Assembly (NCBI GenBank): GCA_938030915.1
Contig: CALHIO010000042.1
Coordinates: 1-5,834 of the forward strand
DNA from: an uncultured Gemmatimonadota bacterium
GTDB lineage: Bacteria > Gemmatimonadota > Gemmatimonadetes > Longimicrobiales > Gaopeijiaceae
DNA: 5,834 nucleotides
Direction: 5' to 3'
The notes under the pieces are model-generated. The model was not told where the DNA came from. It was given only the letters and a program-made list of their open reading frames with translations, and ran no database searches. Within the stretch, counting starts at the first letter, position 1. Each line of letters opens with the position of its first letter. This document shows positions 1-5,834 of this stretch, piece by piece. The translations under genes were made by a program, and so were the position numbers.

Positions 1-1590
1 GTGATCGGCACCACCGGTCTTGGCGACGACGAATCCCGCGCCGGCGGATGGCGTCACTTCCCGGACGTGGATGTTGAAGCCCGACGGGCGACCCAGCAGG
101 GCTGGATCGTCCGAGAAGGAGTACTGGGTCTTGGCAATACACACCGGGGCTTCGCGGAGGCCAGCGGCCTCCAGGACTTCGATCTCCTTCGCTGCGGAAG
201 GATGAATGTCGAGCCCATCCGCGCCGTAGATCTCCCGCGCGACGGTTTCCATCTTCTCGATGAGACCCATGTCGCTCGGGTACAGAGGCTCGTAGGCGGC
301 ATCGCCGCTCTCGATCGCCTCCCAGACCGCATCTGCGAGATCGAGGCAGCCCGACCCTCCGCCTCCCCACGGATCGGCGACGACCGCTCGGACACCCATT
401 TCGGCGCATCCGTCGATCACCACGGCGAGCTCCGCATCGGTATCCGTGGCGAACCGGTTGAGCGCCACGATCGGCGGCACCCCGAACTTGCGGACGTTCT
501 CCGCGTGTGCCTTCAGGTTCACGAAACCACGCCGAACCGCTTCGACATCCTCGGTCCCGAGGTCGTCCTTCGACTTCCCGCCGTTCATCTTGAGCGCGCG
601 AACGGTGGCCACGATCACCGCGGCCTCGGGGTTGAGGTCGCCGAAGCGGCATTTGATATCGAAGAATTTTTCGGCGCCGAGGTCGGCACCGAAGCCGGCC
701 TCCGTCACCACCACGTCGCCGAGGGAGAGCCCCACGCGGGTGGCGGTGAGTGAATTGCACCCGTGGGCGATGTTCGCGAACGGGCCCCCGTGGATGAGCG
801 CCGGCGTGCCACCGAGCGTCTGGACCAGATTCGGGTTCACGGCATCCTTCAGAAGGGCGGCCATCGCACCGGAGACGCCGAGACCCTCGGCTCGAATGGG
901 CTCACCGGAACGTGTGTAGCCGATGATGATGCGATCCAGTCGTTCTTTCAGATCGCTCGTGCCGTCTGCCAGACAGAAGATCGCCATGATCTCGGAGGCA
1001 GCCGTGATCACGAAGCCGTCCTGACGAGGGACGCCGCCGGTCCGACCTCCGAGGCCCACCACGATGTTGCGCAGCGCGCGGTCATTCATGTCGATCGCGC
1101 GAGGCCACGTGATGCGCGTCGGGTCGATACCGAGCGTATTGGGTCGGTACAGGTGGTTGTCCAGAACCGCGGAAAGAAGCCCGTGCGCGGAACTGATCGC
1201 GTGGAAGTCTCCGGTGAAGTGGAGGTTGATCTCCTCCATCGGCACGACCTGACTGTGTCCACCACCGGCCGCCCCGCCCTTGATTCCAAAGACGGGTCCA
1301 AGGCTCGGCTCGCGCAGGCAGAGCACCGGGTTGCGTCCCCGCAGGTTCAATGCGTCGGCCAGACCGACGGAGACGGTCGACTTGCCTTCACCGGCGGCGG
1401 TCGGACTGATGCCCGTCACGAGGACGAGCTTGCCGTCGCTTCCGCCGCTCGATCTCGCCACGTCGAGCGGGATCTTGGCCTTGTAGTGGCCATGGGGCTG
1501 GATGTCCTGGGGTCCGAGCCCGATCTTCGCAGCGATCTCCTGAATAGGTCGGAGTTCGGCTTCCTGGGCGATTTCGATATCGCTCTTGAT
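1..1590 (-). CDS. fhs: formate--tetrahydrofolate ligase (10-formyl-THF synthetase), C-terminus cut off by window edge
   Basis: This cytoplasmic enzyme makes 10-formyl-tetrahydrofolate from formate, tetrahydrofolate and ATP, feeding purine synthesis and one-carbon metabolism. The minus-strand frame is open from position 1 to an upstream stop at 1672-1674 and reads as the family throughout. It starts KSDIEIAQEAELRPI and carries the nucleotide-binding loop PTAAGEGKST (lysine near residue 70). The first family signature, GIKGGAAGGG, is at residues 102-111, followed by PMEEINLHFTGD. Next come HGGPFANIAHGCNS and the second signature, VATVRALKMNGG, near residues 327-338. AKTQYSFSDDPALLGRP and SAGAGFVVAKTG close the visible part. 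About 530 of the usual ~557 residues are present, so roughly 25-30 C-terminal residues lie beyond the left edge. The start is unclear. The frame has no ATG or GTG before the nucleotide-binding loop. Either ATC at 1588-1590, behind a good Shine-Dalgarno and matching the usual family N-terminus, or TTG at 1636-1638, adding 16 residues, must be used. It is divergent from the next gene. Identity is very secure; the start is not. Confidence 0.97.
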   Translation of the reverse strand, partial: MKSDIEIAQEAELRPIQEIAAKIGLGPQDIQPHGHYKAKIPLDVARSSGGSDGKLVLVTGISPTAAGEGKSTVSVGLADALNLRGRNPVLCLREPSLGPVFGIKGGAAGGGHSQVVPMEEINLHFTGDFHAISSAHGLLSAVLDNHLYRPNTLGIDPTRITWPRAIDMNDRALRNIVVGLGGRTGGVPRQDGFVITAASEIMAIFCLADGTSDLKERLDRIIIGYTRSGEPIRAEGLGVSGAMAALLKDAVNPNLVQTLGGTPALIHGGPFANIAHGCNSLTATRVGLSLGDVVVTEAGFGADLGAEKFFDIKCRFGDLNPEAAVIVATVRALKMNGGKSKDDLGTEDVEAVRRGFVNLKAHAENVRKFGVPPIVALNRFATDTDAELAVVIDGCAEMGVRAVVADPWGGGGSGCLDLADAVWEAIESGDAAYEPLYPSDMGLIEKMETVAREIYGADGLDIHPSAAKEIEVLEAAGLREAPVCIAKTQYSFSDDPALLGRPSGFNIHVREVTPSAGAGFVVAKTGGADH

Positions 1591-1752
1591 GGGTCTGCTC
1601 CCTGAGTACCGTGGATTCTGGCGTTGTTCGGGCGCCAAGATCGAGCCGCTACTCGCGAAGACGCAATGTTCTCATGTTTTGTCATCATCGACGCTCCTTC
1701 GCGTGTCCGTGTTGTGGCGTCACCTCAATCCGCGAACGATTCCGATACCGAT
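1591..1752. other. divergent intergenic region between fhs and the DUF5916 gene
   Basis: This stretch of about 160 bases separates two genes that point away from each other, so promoters for both should lie here or just inside the coding ends. I found no convincing -35/-10 pair on either strand and no riboswitch-like fold. A small inverted repeat, CGAG at 1642-1645 and CTCG at 1652-1655, and the palindrome GGCGCC near 1631 are too short to interpret. If fhs starts at TTG 1638, the gap shrinks to about 114 bases. Confidence 0.5.
1598..1603 (-). promoter_or_regulatory. Shine-Dalgarno-like AGGGAG in front of the proposed ATC start of fhs
   Basis: Read on the minus strand, AGGGAG is followed by seven bases and then ATC at 1590-1588, which opens the reading frame exactly where formate--tetrahydrofolate ligases normally begin (x-K-S-D-I-E-I-A-Q). 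The competing TTG at 1638-1636 has no recognisable Shine-Dalgarno. The site therefore favours the shorter, unconventional start, although it could be coincidental. Confidence 0.5.
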
Positions 1753-4038
1753 ATGCGCTCGAACACTCGATTCTCCGCACGATGGACGCTCCTCGCTCTG
1801 GGCGCGGTAGCCGTTTCCGGAGGCGGCCTGAACGCTCAACAGGCCGGGGAGGGATATCGCATCCGCGCGGTCAGGACCGAGGTCGCTCCGGTCCTCGACG
1901 GGATCCTGGAGGAGCACGTATGGGGGCGGGGCGGGCTCATCGATGAACTGATTCAGCAGGAACCGCTCGAGGGTGCCCGTGCGACGGAGGACACCGAGAT
2001 CCACCTGCTGTACGACGCGGAGACGCTCTACATCGGTGTCCGTGCGTGGGAGCGGTCCGAGCACGGTGTGGTCGCGACCGAGATGCGGCGGGATTCGGAC
2101 CGGATTCTCGACGAGGACAACATCCAGATCATCCTCGATACGTTCAGAGACTCCCGTTCAGGCTACATGTTCGTGACGAATCCGCTCGGCGCGCAGCTCG
2201 ACCAGCAGATCTTCAACGAGGGGCAGGGGGGAGCGAGACAGTTCGGTTTTTCCAGCTCGAACATCAACCGTGACTGGGATGGCGTCTGGCACGTCTCTGC
2301 CCGGACGCTCGACGACGGGTGGGTCGCGGAGATCGCGATCCCCATGGTCACGGTCCGCTTCAGTGATGCCGAGCAGCAGAGCTGGGGGCTGAACATTATG
2401 CGCAACATGGGCGGGAAGAACGAACAGGCGTTCTGGGCCCCGATCTCCAAGGAATTCACGATCACGCGTGTGAGCATGGCCGGCGTGCTCGAGGGGATGG
2501 AGTCGCTGAACCGCGGCATGGACCTGCGCGTGACGCCGTTCGTGACCGGCGGGGGAAGCAGCACCCTCGAATCGAACGTCGAGAACAACGACTGGCAGCG
2601 CGACTACGGGCTCGATGTGAAGTACGGCGTGACCCCCGGACTCAACCTCGACCTGACCCTCAATACCGATTTCGCTCAGGCCGAAGTCGATGACGAGCAG
2701 GTCAATCTGACACGCTTCGCTCTCTTCTTCCCCGAGAAGCGTGACTTCTTCCTCGAGAATTCGGGGCAGTTCCGCATCGGATCGGCCAACCCGTTCAATC
2801 GCTACGCCGAGCTCTTTTTCAGTCGTCGCATCGGACTCACGAATACGGGGGACAACGTCCCGATCGTCGGAGGTGCACGCCTGACTGGGAAGGTCGGTCA
2901 GAACGACGTCGCGGTCATGAACGTCCAGACCGACGAGGCACTGGGCACGGCAGCGGAGAACTTTTCCGTAGCCAAATTCAGCCGGAATTTCGGTCGTTCG
3001 CGGATCGGGGCCCTGTTCATCAACAAGACGGATGTCGACGCCTTCGGCGATCTGGCGGCCGATACGAGCTACCACAACCGCACCTACGCGCTCGACGCCG
3101 TGTTCGCTCCCCACCCCAACTTCACGATTCAGGGTTTCGTATCGGGGACGGAGACGTCCGGGCTGGTGGCCCCCGTGGACGACCCGGCCACGCCGGTGCG
3201 GGAGGATGAGGGCTGGGGCGGTATGGGGAGCTACATCAATGCCGAGTGGCTCGACGCCGACTGGCGCATCTACGGGGAGTACGCCGACTTCGAGAACGAC
3301 TACAACCCCGAGGTCGGATTTCTGCCGCGCAACGGGATCAGGACCTCGAAGTGGCACATCGAACGGAATCCGCGTCCCGATTTCTGGGGCATCCGGGTTC
3401 TGTCTCCGATGGTCAATTACATCTACACGACCGACCAGACCGGTCTGCGAGTCGCGGATCGCTGGCACACCATGCTCGGGGTGCGCTTCGACAACGGCGC
3501 TTTTCTGAACCTCTGGTGGAACGACAACTTCGATCGGGTCGACCGCGACTTCGCCCTGAACGACGTCGTGATCCCGACGGGTGACTACAACTTCAACGAG
3601 TACCGGGTCTCGTTCGATTCCAACCCGTCGCGGCGCTTCTATTACGGCGCCATGCTTGCTCCGCAGCAGTTCTACGGGGGAGACCGTCTCGAGACGCAGG
3701 GCAAGTTCGGCGCGCGACTGACAGACCGGCTCTCGACGGAGGCATCATGGACCCGCAACGACGTCGAGATTCCGAATGGCGACTTCAAGGTCGATCTGGC
3801 CTCGGTCCGGGTCGACTTTGCCATTTCGCCGACGATGGCCATTCGGTCGATCACCCAGTACAACTCGTTCGTCGAGCAGTTCAGCACCAGCGCGCGCTTC
3901 AGGTGGACCTACCGACCCGGGAGTGACGTCTTCATCGCCTACGACGAACTGAGGCGTGATCCGACCGATCCGCTGTCGACGTTCACGTTCCGGGATCGCC
4001 GCCTGATCGTGAAGGCGACCTTTCTCCTCACGGGGTGA
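1753..4038 (+). CDS. CBM9-like/DUF5916 family secreted or outer-membrane protein
   Basis: The product is 761 residues. Residues 1-28 form a signal peptide: RSNTRFSARW is positively charged, a hydrophobic LLALGAVAV stretch follows, and a likely cleavage site LNA|QQ lies after residue 28. Residues about 36-230 resemble the carbohydrate-binding-module-9-like fold found at the front of this family, opening with VAPVLDGILEEHVW, then LLYDAETLYIGVRAWE and WVAEIAIPMVTVRF. The rest, from about residue 240, is the DUF5916 body with its hallmark TRFALFFPEKRDFFLEN (residues 320-336) and LFFSRRIGL. The latter half alternates polar and hydrophobic residues and ends in VKATFLL, as expected for a beta-barrel in the outer membrane. 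The family has no established function; binding or passage of a glycan or similar ligand is a guess. The ATG at 1753 is chosen because it puts the signal peptide at the N-terminus. The frame is open further up, with TTG 1624 and ATG 1666, but those starts would bury it. No clear Shine-Dalgarno precedes 1753. The last 11 bases overlap the convergent transporter gene. Confidence 0.9.
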   Translation: MRSNTRFSARWTLLALGAVAVSGGGLNAQQAGEGYRIRAVRTEVAPVLDGILEEHVWGRGGLIDELIQQEPLEGARATEDTEIHLLYDAETLYIGVRAWERSEHGVVATEMRRDSDRILDEDNIQIILDTFRDSRSGYMFVTNPLGAQLDQQIFNEGQGGARQFGFSSSNINRDWDGVWHVSARTLDDGWVAEIAIPMVTVRFSDAEQQSWGLNIMRNMGGKNEQAFWAPISKEFTITRVSMAGVLEGMESLNRGMDLRVTPFVTGGGSSTLESNVENNDWQRDYGLDVKYGVTPGLNLDLTLNTDFAQAEVDDEQVNLTRFALFFPEKRDFFLENSGQFRIGSANPFNRYAELFFSRRIGLTNTGDNVPIVGGARLTGKVGQNDVAVMNVQTDEALGTAAENFSVAKFSRNFGRSRIGALFINKTDVDAFGDLAADTSYHNRTYALDAVFAPHPNFTIQGFVSGTETSGLVAPVDDPATPVREDEGWGGMGSYINAEWLDADWRIYGEYADFENDYNPEVGFLPRNGIRTSKWHIERNPRPDFWGIRVLSPMVNYIYTTDQTGLRVADRWHTMLGVRFDNGAFLNLWWNDNFDRVDRDFALNDVVIPTGDYNFNEYRVSFDSNPSRRFYYGAMLAPQQFYGGDRLETQGKFGARLTDRLSTEASWTRNDVEIPNGDFKVDLASVRVDFAISPTMAIRSITQYNSFVEQFSTSARFRWTYRPGSDVFIAYDELRRDPTDPLSTFTFRDRRLIVKATFLLTG
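4028..4038. other. 11-base convergent overlap of two coding sequences
   Basis: The plus-strand DUF5916 gene stops with TGA at 4036-4038 and the minus-strand transporter stops with TGA occupying 4030-4028, so their 3' ends overlap by 11 bases. No hairpin followed by a T-run is visible at the junction. Transcription from each side must therefore end inside the opposing gene or depend on Rho. Confidence 0.9.
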
Positions 4039-5458
4039 CCTGACCGACTCGGAGGTCGATTCGGCGGCGCAGTCGTCCGAGGTAGGCGCCGAGGAAGATC
4101 GCGCGAAGGACGACGTATCCGATGAACGACAGCCAGAGCCCCAGGTTCATCCACGCATCGATCGCGGGCAGCGAACCGGCGATGAAGGCCAGGCATGAGC
4201 CGACACTCGCGTTCCGCATTTCCCGTGTGCCCGTCGCACCGATGAAGATCCCGTCGAGCAGGAATGCTGCGAAGGAGACGAGGACGTAGGTCGCCGCCAG
4301 AGGAAGAAACGTCTCCGCTACGGTCCGCACAGCCTCGAGGTCGGTGAGTCCGGCGATCGCGAAGGGCCCCCCGAAGAGTACCAATGCGGCGAGTGTGGCC
4401 GCCGAGCCCGCGGACAGCTTCGCGGAGATACGTATGGCGCGATCGAAGGTCGATCGATCTCCTGCGCCGAAGGCGCGCCCCACGAATGTCTCGGTGGCGT
4501 GCGCGTACCCGTCCAGGAGATAGGCGGAAAGGCTGATCAACTGGAGAAGCACGTGATTCGCGGCGAGCACGTCGTCTCCGAACGCCGCGCCCTGGTTTGT
4601 GAACCAGGCGAAGCCGAAGAGTAGAAAGAGCGTGCGGAGCATGATATCCGCGTTCGCTCCCAGCGTCCGACGCGCTCGCTCGGGATCGAAGATTCTTCCC
4701 CTCGGCCAGAATGCCTCGTCGTCGCGGCGCGTCTCGGAGAGCACTCGCAGTGCCAGCCACACGGCCAGCCCGAGTGTGGACCACTCCGCGATGACCGTCC
4801 CGATCGCGATCCCCTGGATACCCAGCCCCATCACGCCGCCGAGCACCACGTCGAGCACGATGTTCAGTCCGTTCAGGGTGAGTTGGGTGACGAGGAGGTG
4901 CCGCATGCGACCGAGGCCCACGAAAGAGCCGAGAACCGCGAAGGTGGCCAGGCTGGCGGGCGCGCCCCAGATCCTCAGATCGAAGTATGATCGGGTCAGT
5001 CGCTCGACCTCCGGGCCGGCATCGAACAGGGCCAGCGTGAGGTGGATGATCGGCCTCTGCAGGATCAGCAGTGCGAGGCTGATACCGAGGGCGAGCACCA
5101 GGGCCCGCCCGAGCGTCGCACGGACCTCTGCCGTATCTCCCGCCCCCAGGGCCTGGGCGGTGAATCCGGTGGTTCCCATGCGGAGGAAGCCGAAGCTCCA
5201 GTAGACGAAGTTGAAGACGAGCGCGCCGACCGCGATGGCTCCGAGTTCGGTGACCGTCCCGGTGTTGCCCAGGACTGCCGTGTCCGCGATACCGAGCAGG
5301 GGGACCGAGGCGCTGGCGATCACGACGGGCCAGGCGAGGCGCAGGATGGCTCGCGTGCTGACGTCGATCGGTGGGGTGTGACTCAGAACGGCTCCGCGGT
5401 AACGGATGGGTTTCGAACAAGGTACGTGAATGGCGGCCGGGCCATCCTTTCCGCACAT
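4028..5458 (-). CDS. MATE family efflux transporter, DinF type
   Basis: This is an inner-membrane antiporter of about 476 residues that should export drugs or metabolites in exchange for sodium ions or protons; the substrate cannot be read from sequence. It has the two-fold repeated MatE architecture with around twelve hydrophobic helices. DinF-subfamily landmarks are visible: RLAWPVVIA in the first helix, followed by GIADTAVLG, whose aspartate (about residue 59) is the conserved first-helix acidic residue. FLRMGTTGFTAQALGAGD is at about 91-108. GRMRHLLVTQLTLNGLNIVLD follows in the first half. NQGAAFGDDVLAANHVLLQ and LDGYAHATETFVGRAFGAGD (about 313-332) are in the second half, and FLLDGIFIGATGTREMRNA follows. 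The ATG at 5456-5458 is preferred because TGAGG sits six bases upstream. That gives about 25 residues more than family members usually have before RLAWP. A CTG at 5384-5386 behind GGAG, or an ATG at 5489-5491, are alternatives. It converges on the DUF5916 gene with an 11-base overlap and diverges from the molybdoenzyme gene. Assignment as DinF rather than NorM type is likely but not certain. Confidence 0.94.
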   Translation of the reverse strand: MCGKDGPAAIHVPCSKPIRYRGAVLSHTPPIDVSTRAILRLAWPVVIASASVPLLGIADTAVLGNTGTVTELGAIAVGALVFNFVYWSFGFLRMGTTGFTAQALGAGDTAEVRATLGRALVLALGISLALLILQRPIIHLTLALFDAGPEVERLTRSYFDLRIWGAPASLATFAVLGSFVGLGRMRHLLVTQLTLNGLNIVLDVVLGGVMGLGIQGIAIGTVIAEWSTLGLAVWLALRVLSETRRDDEAFWPRGRIFDPERARRTLGANADIMLRTLFLLFGFAWFTNQGAAFGDDVLAANHVLLQLISLSAYLLDGYAHATETFVGRAFGAGDRSTFDRAIRISAKLSAGSAATLAALVLFGGPFAIAGLTDLEAVRTVAETFLPLAATYVLVSFAAFLLDGIFIGATGTREMRNASVGSCLAFIAGSLPAIDAWMNLGLWLSFIGYVVLRAIFLGAYLGRLRRRIDLRVGQVTP

Positions 5459-5464
5459 TGGCGT

Positions 5465-5469
5465 CCTCA
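5465..5469 (-). promoter_or_regulatory. ribosome binding site (TGAGG) for the MATE transporter
   Basis: On the minus strand TGAGG is followed by six bases and the ATG at 5458-5456. It is the best-spaced Shine-Dalgarno among the possible starts of this gene and is the reason for choosing that start, although a GGAG at 5395-5392 in front of a CTG is a rival. Confidence 0.55.
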
Positions 5470-5476
5470 CTCGAAC

Positions 5477-5481
5477 GGAGG
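5477..5481 (+). promoter_or_regulatory. ribosome binding site (GGAGG) for the molybdoenzyme gene
   Basis: GGAGG lies eight bases before the ATG at 5490-5492 and is a strong match to the anti-Shine-Dalgarno sequence. It supports that start over the in-frame ATG at 5550, which would give a shorter leader. Confidence 0.75.
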
Positions 5482-5489
5482 CGCAAAGC

Positions 5490-5834
5490 ATGTCGGATCG
5501 CTCACTTCGCGGTGCACGGACACCGTCGGAGCTCTACGGACTCGACCGGATGGCACCCGATGCGTTGACCCGTCGAGAGGCGATTCGGCGGGGCGGGGCT
5601 GTTGCCGCTGCTGCAGCAGTCTTCCCATCGGACTTCGCGGAGCGACTGGCTCGCATCGCACCTCAGGACGCGGTCATCCCGTGGACGAACGCGCCGGAGG
5701 CCGGCGGGCGGGCGAATACGCTCGACTGGCAGTCGCTCGACTCGTGGGTCACGCCCACCGAGCATCTCTTCCAAGTGGGTCACTACGGTATGCCGGAGCT
5801 CGACGGCGAGGCGTGGCGGCTCGAGGTCGGAGGT
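5490..5834 (+). CDS. sulfite-oxidase-family molybdopterin oxidoreductase, Tat-exported, N-terminal 115 residues
   Basis: Only the first 115 codons are inside the window; the frame is open to the right edge. The N-terminus carries a twin-arginine signal: TRREAIRR at residues 27-34 is followed by a short alanine-rich hydrophobic run, GGAVAAAAAVF, to residue 45. This means the enzyme would fold with its cofactor in the cytoplasm and be exported by the Tat system. From residue 61 the sequence fits the start of the sulfite oxidase molybdopterin-binding domain: VIPWTNAPE, then TLDWQSLDSWVTPTEHLFQVGHYGMPELD with WRLEVGG at the end. It lines up without gaps with the 'TPN..FF.RNH..VP.LD...YRL.V.G' segment of sulfite oxidases. 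However, the Arg-Asn of the Arg-Asn-His motif is Val96-Gly97 here, with His98 kept. The substrate may therefore not be sulfite. The cofactor-binding cysteine and dimer domain lie beyond the edge. GGAGG eight bases upstream supports the ATG at 5490; ATG 5550 would remove 20 residues in front of the Tat motif. Confidence 0.85.
   Translation, partial: MSDRSLRGARTPSELYGLDRMAPDALTRREAIRRGGAVAAAAAVFPSDFAERLARIAPQDAVIPWTNAPEAGGRANTLDWQSLDSWVTPTEHLFQVGHYGMPELDGEAWRLEVGG

Noticed and set aside
1..753. Long plus-strand open frame of 250 codons, continued by another at 763-1605
   Set aside because: Both mirror the fhs coding strand codon for codon or nearly so; the minus strand encodes all FTHFS motifs, and the plus-strand translation is rich in Arg, His, Asp and Glu with no recognisable domain.
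1591..1680. Tetrahydrofolate riboswitch in the fhs leader
   Set aside because: The leader is short, and I see neither the long paired arms nor the conserved core expected; only a four-base stem is present.
1712..1740. Possible promoter TTGTGG with 17 bases to AACGAT before the DUF5916 gene
   Set aside because: The -10 box matches only three of six consensus positions and would leave almost no leader; indistinguishable from chance.
2158..3468. Minus-strand open frame of 436 codons inside the DUF5916 gene
   Set aside because: An antisense shadow caused by high GC at third positions; the composition is unlike a folded protein and the opposite strand carries a clear family match.
4037..4057. 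Inverted repeat GACCT/AGGTC with an 11-base loop as a possible terminator
   Set aside because: The five-pair stem is short and weak, the loop is long and there is no T-run on either strand.
3939..5486. Minus-strand open frame of 515 codons overlapping the transporter
   Set aside because: Same strand as the MATE gene but another frame; the translation is extremely Arg/His/Pro-rich without motifs, while the neighbouring frame has all MATE landmarks and hydrophobic helices.

Overview
The window is GC-rich (roughly 60-65% G+C by eye) chromosomal DNA from a bacterium. It is densely coded and shows no sign of phage, transposon, CRISPR or RNA genes. The large outer-membrane-type protein with a CBM9-like front domain and a DUF5916 body, together with a Tat-exported molybdoenzyme and GC-rich housekeeping genes, would suit a Gemmatimonadota-like or related Gram-negative environmental lineage. 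That placement is inference only.

Layout. (1) Positions 1-1590, minus strand: formate--tetrahydrofolate ligase (fhs), complete at its N-terminal side except for an uncertain start codon, with the last ~25-30 codons cut off by the left edge. (2) 1591-1752: a divergent intergenic region. (3) 1753-4038, plus strand: a 761-residue secreted or outer-membrane protein of the CBM9-like/DUF5916 family. (4) 4028-5458, minus strand: a MATE-family (DinF-type) multidrug/sodium or proton antiporter, whose tail overlaps the previous gene's tail by 11 bases. (5) 5459-5489: a 31-base divergent gap holding a ribosome-binding site on each strand. (6) 5490-right edge, plus strand: the first 115 codons of a Tat-exported sulfite-oxidase-family molybdopterin enzyme.

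The genes alternate in orientation (minus, plus, minus, plus), so no two neighbours form an operon and there is no evidence that they share a pathway. Fhs is cytoplasmic one-carbon metabolism, the DUF5916 protein is envelope-located, the MATE protein is an inner-membrane exporter, and the last gene is a periplasmic oxidoreductase. I see no convincing new system.

The points most worth a second look are these: fhs has no ATG or GTG start that would keep its nucleotide-binding loop, and has a well-placed Shine-Dalgarno in front of an ATC codon; the molybdoenzyme replaces the Arg-Asn of the sulfite oxidase Arg-Asn-His motif with Val-Gly; and the gene junctions are unusually tight.
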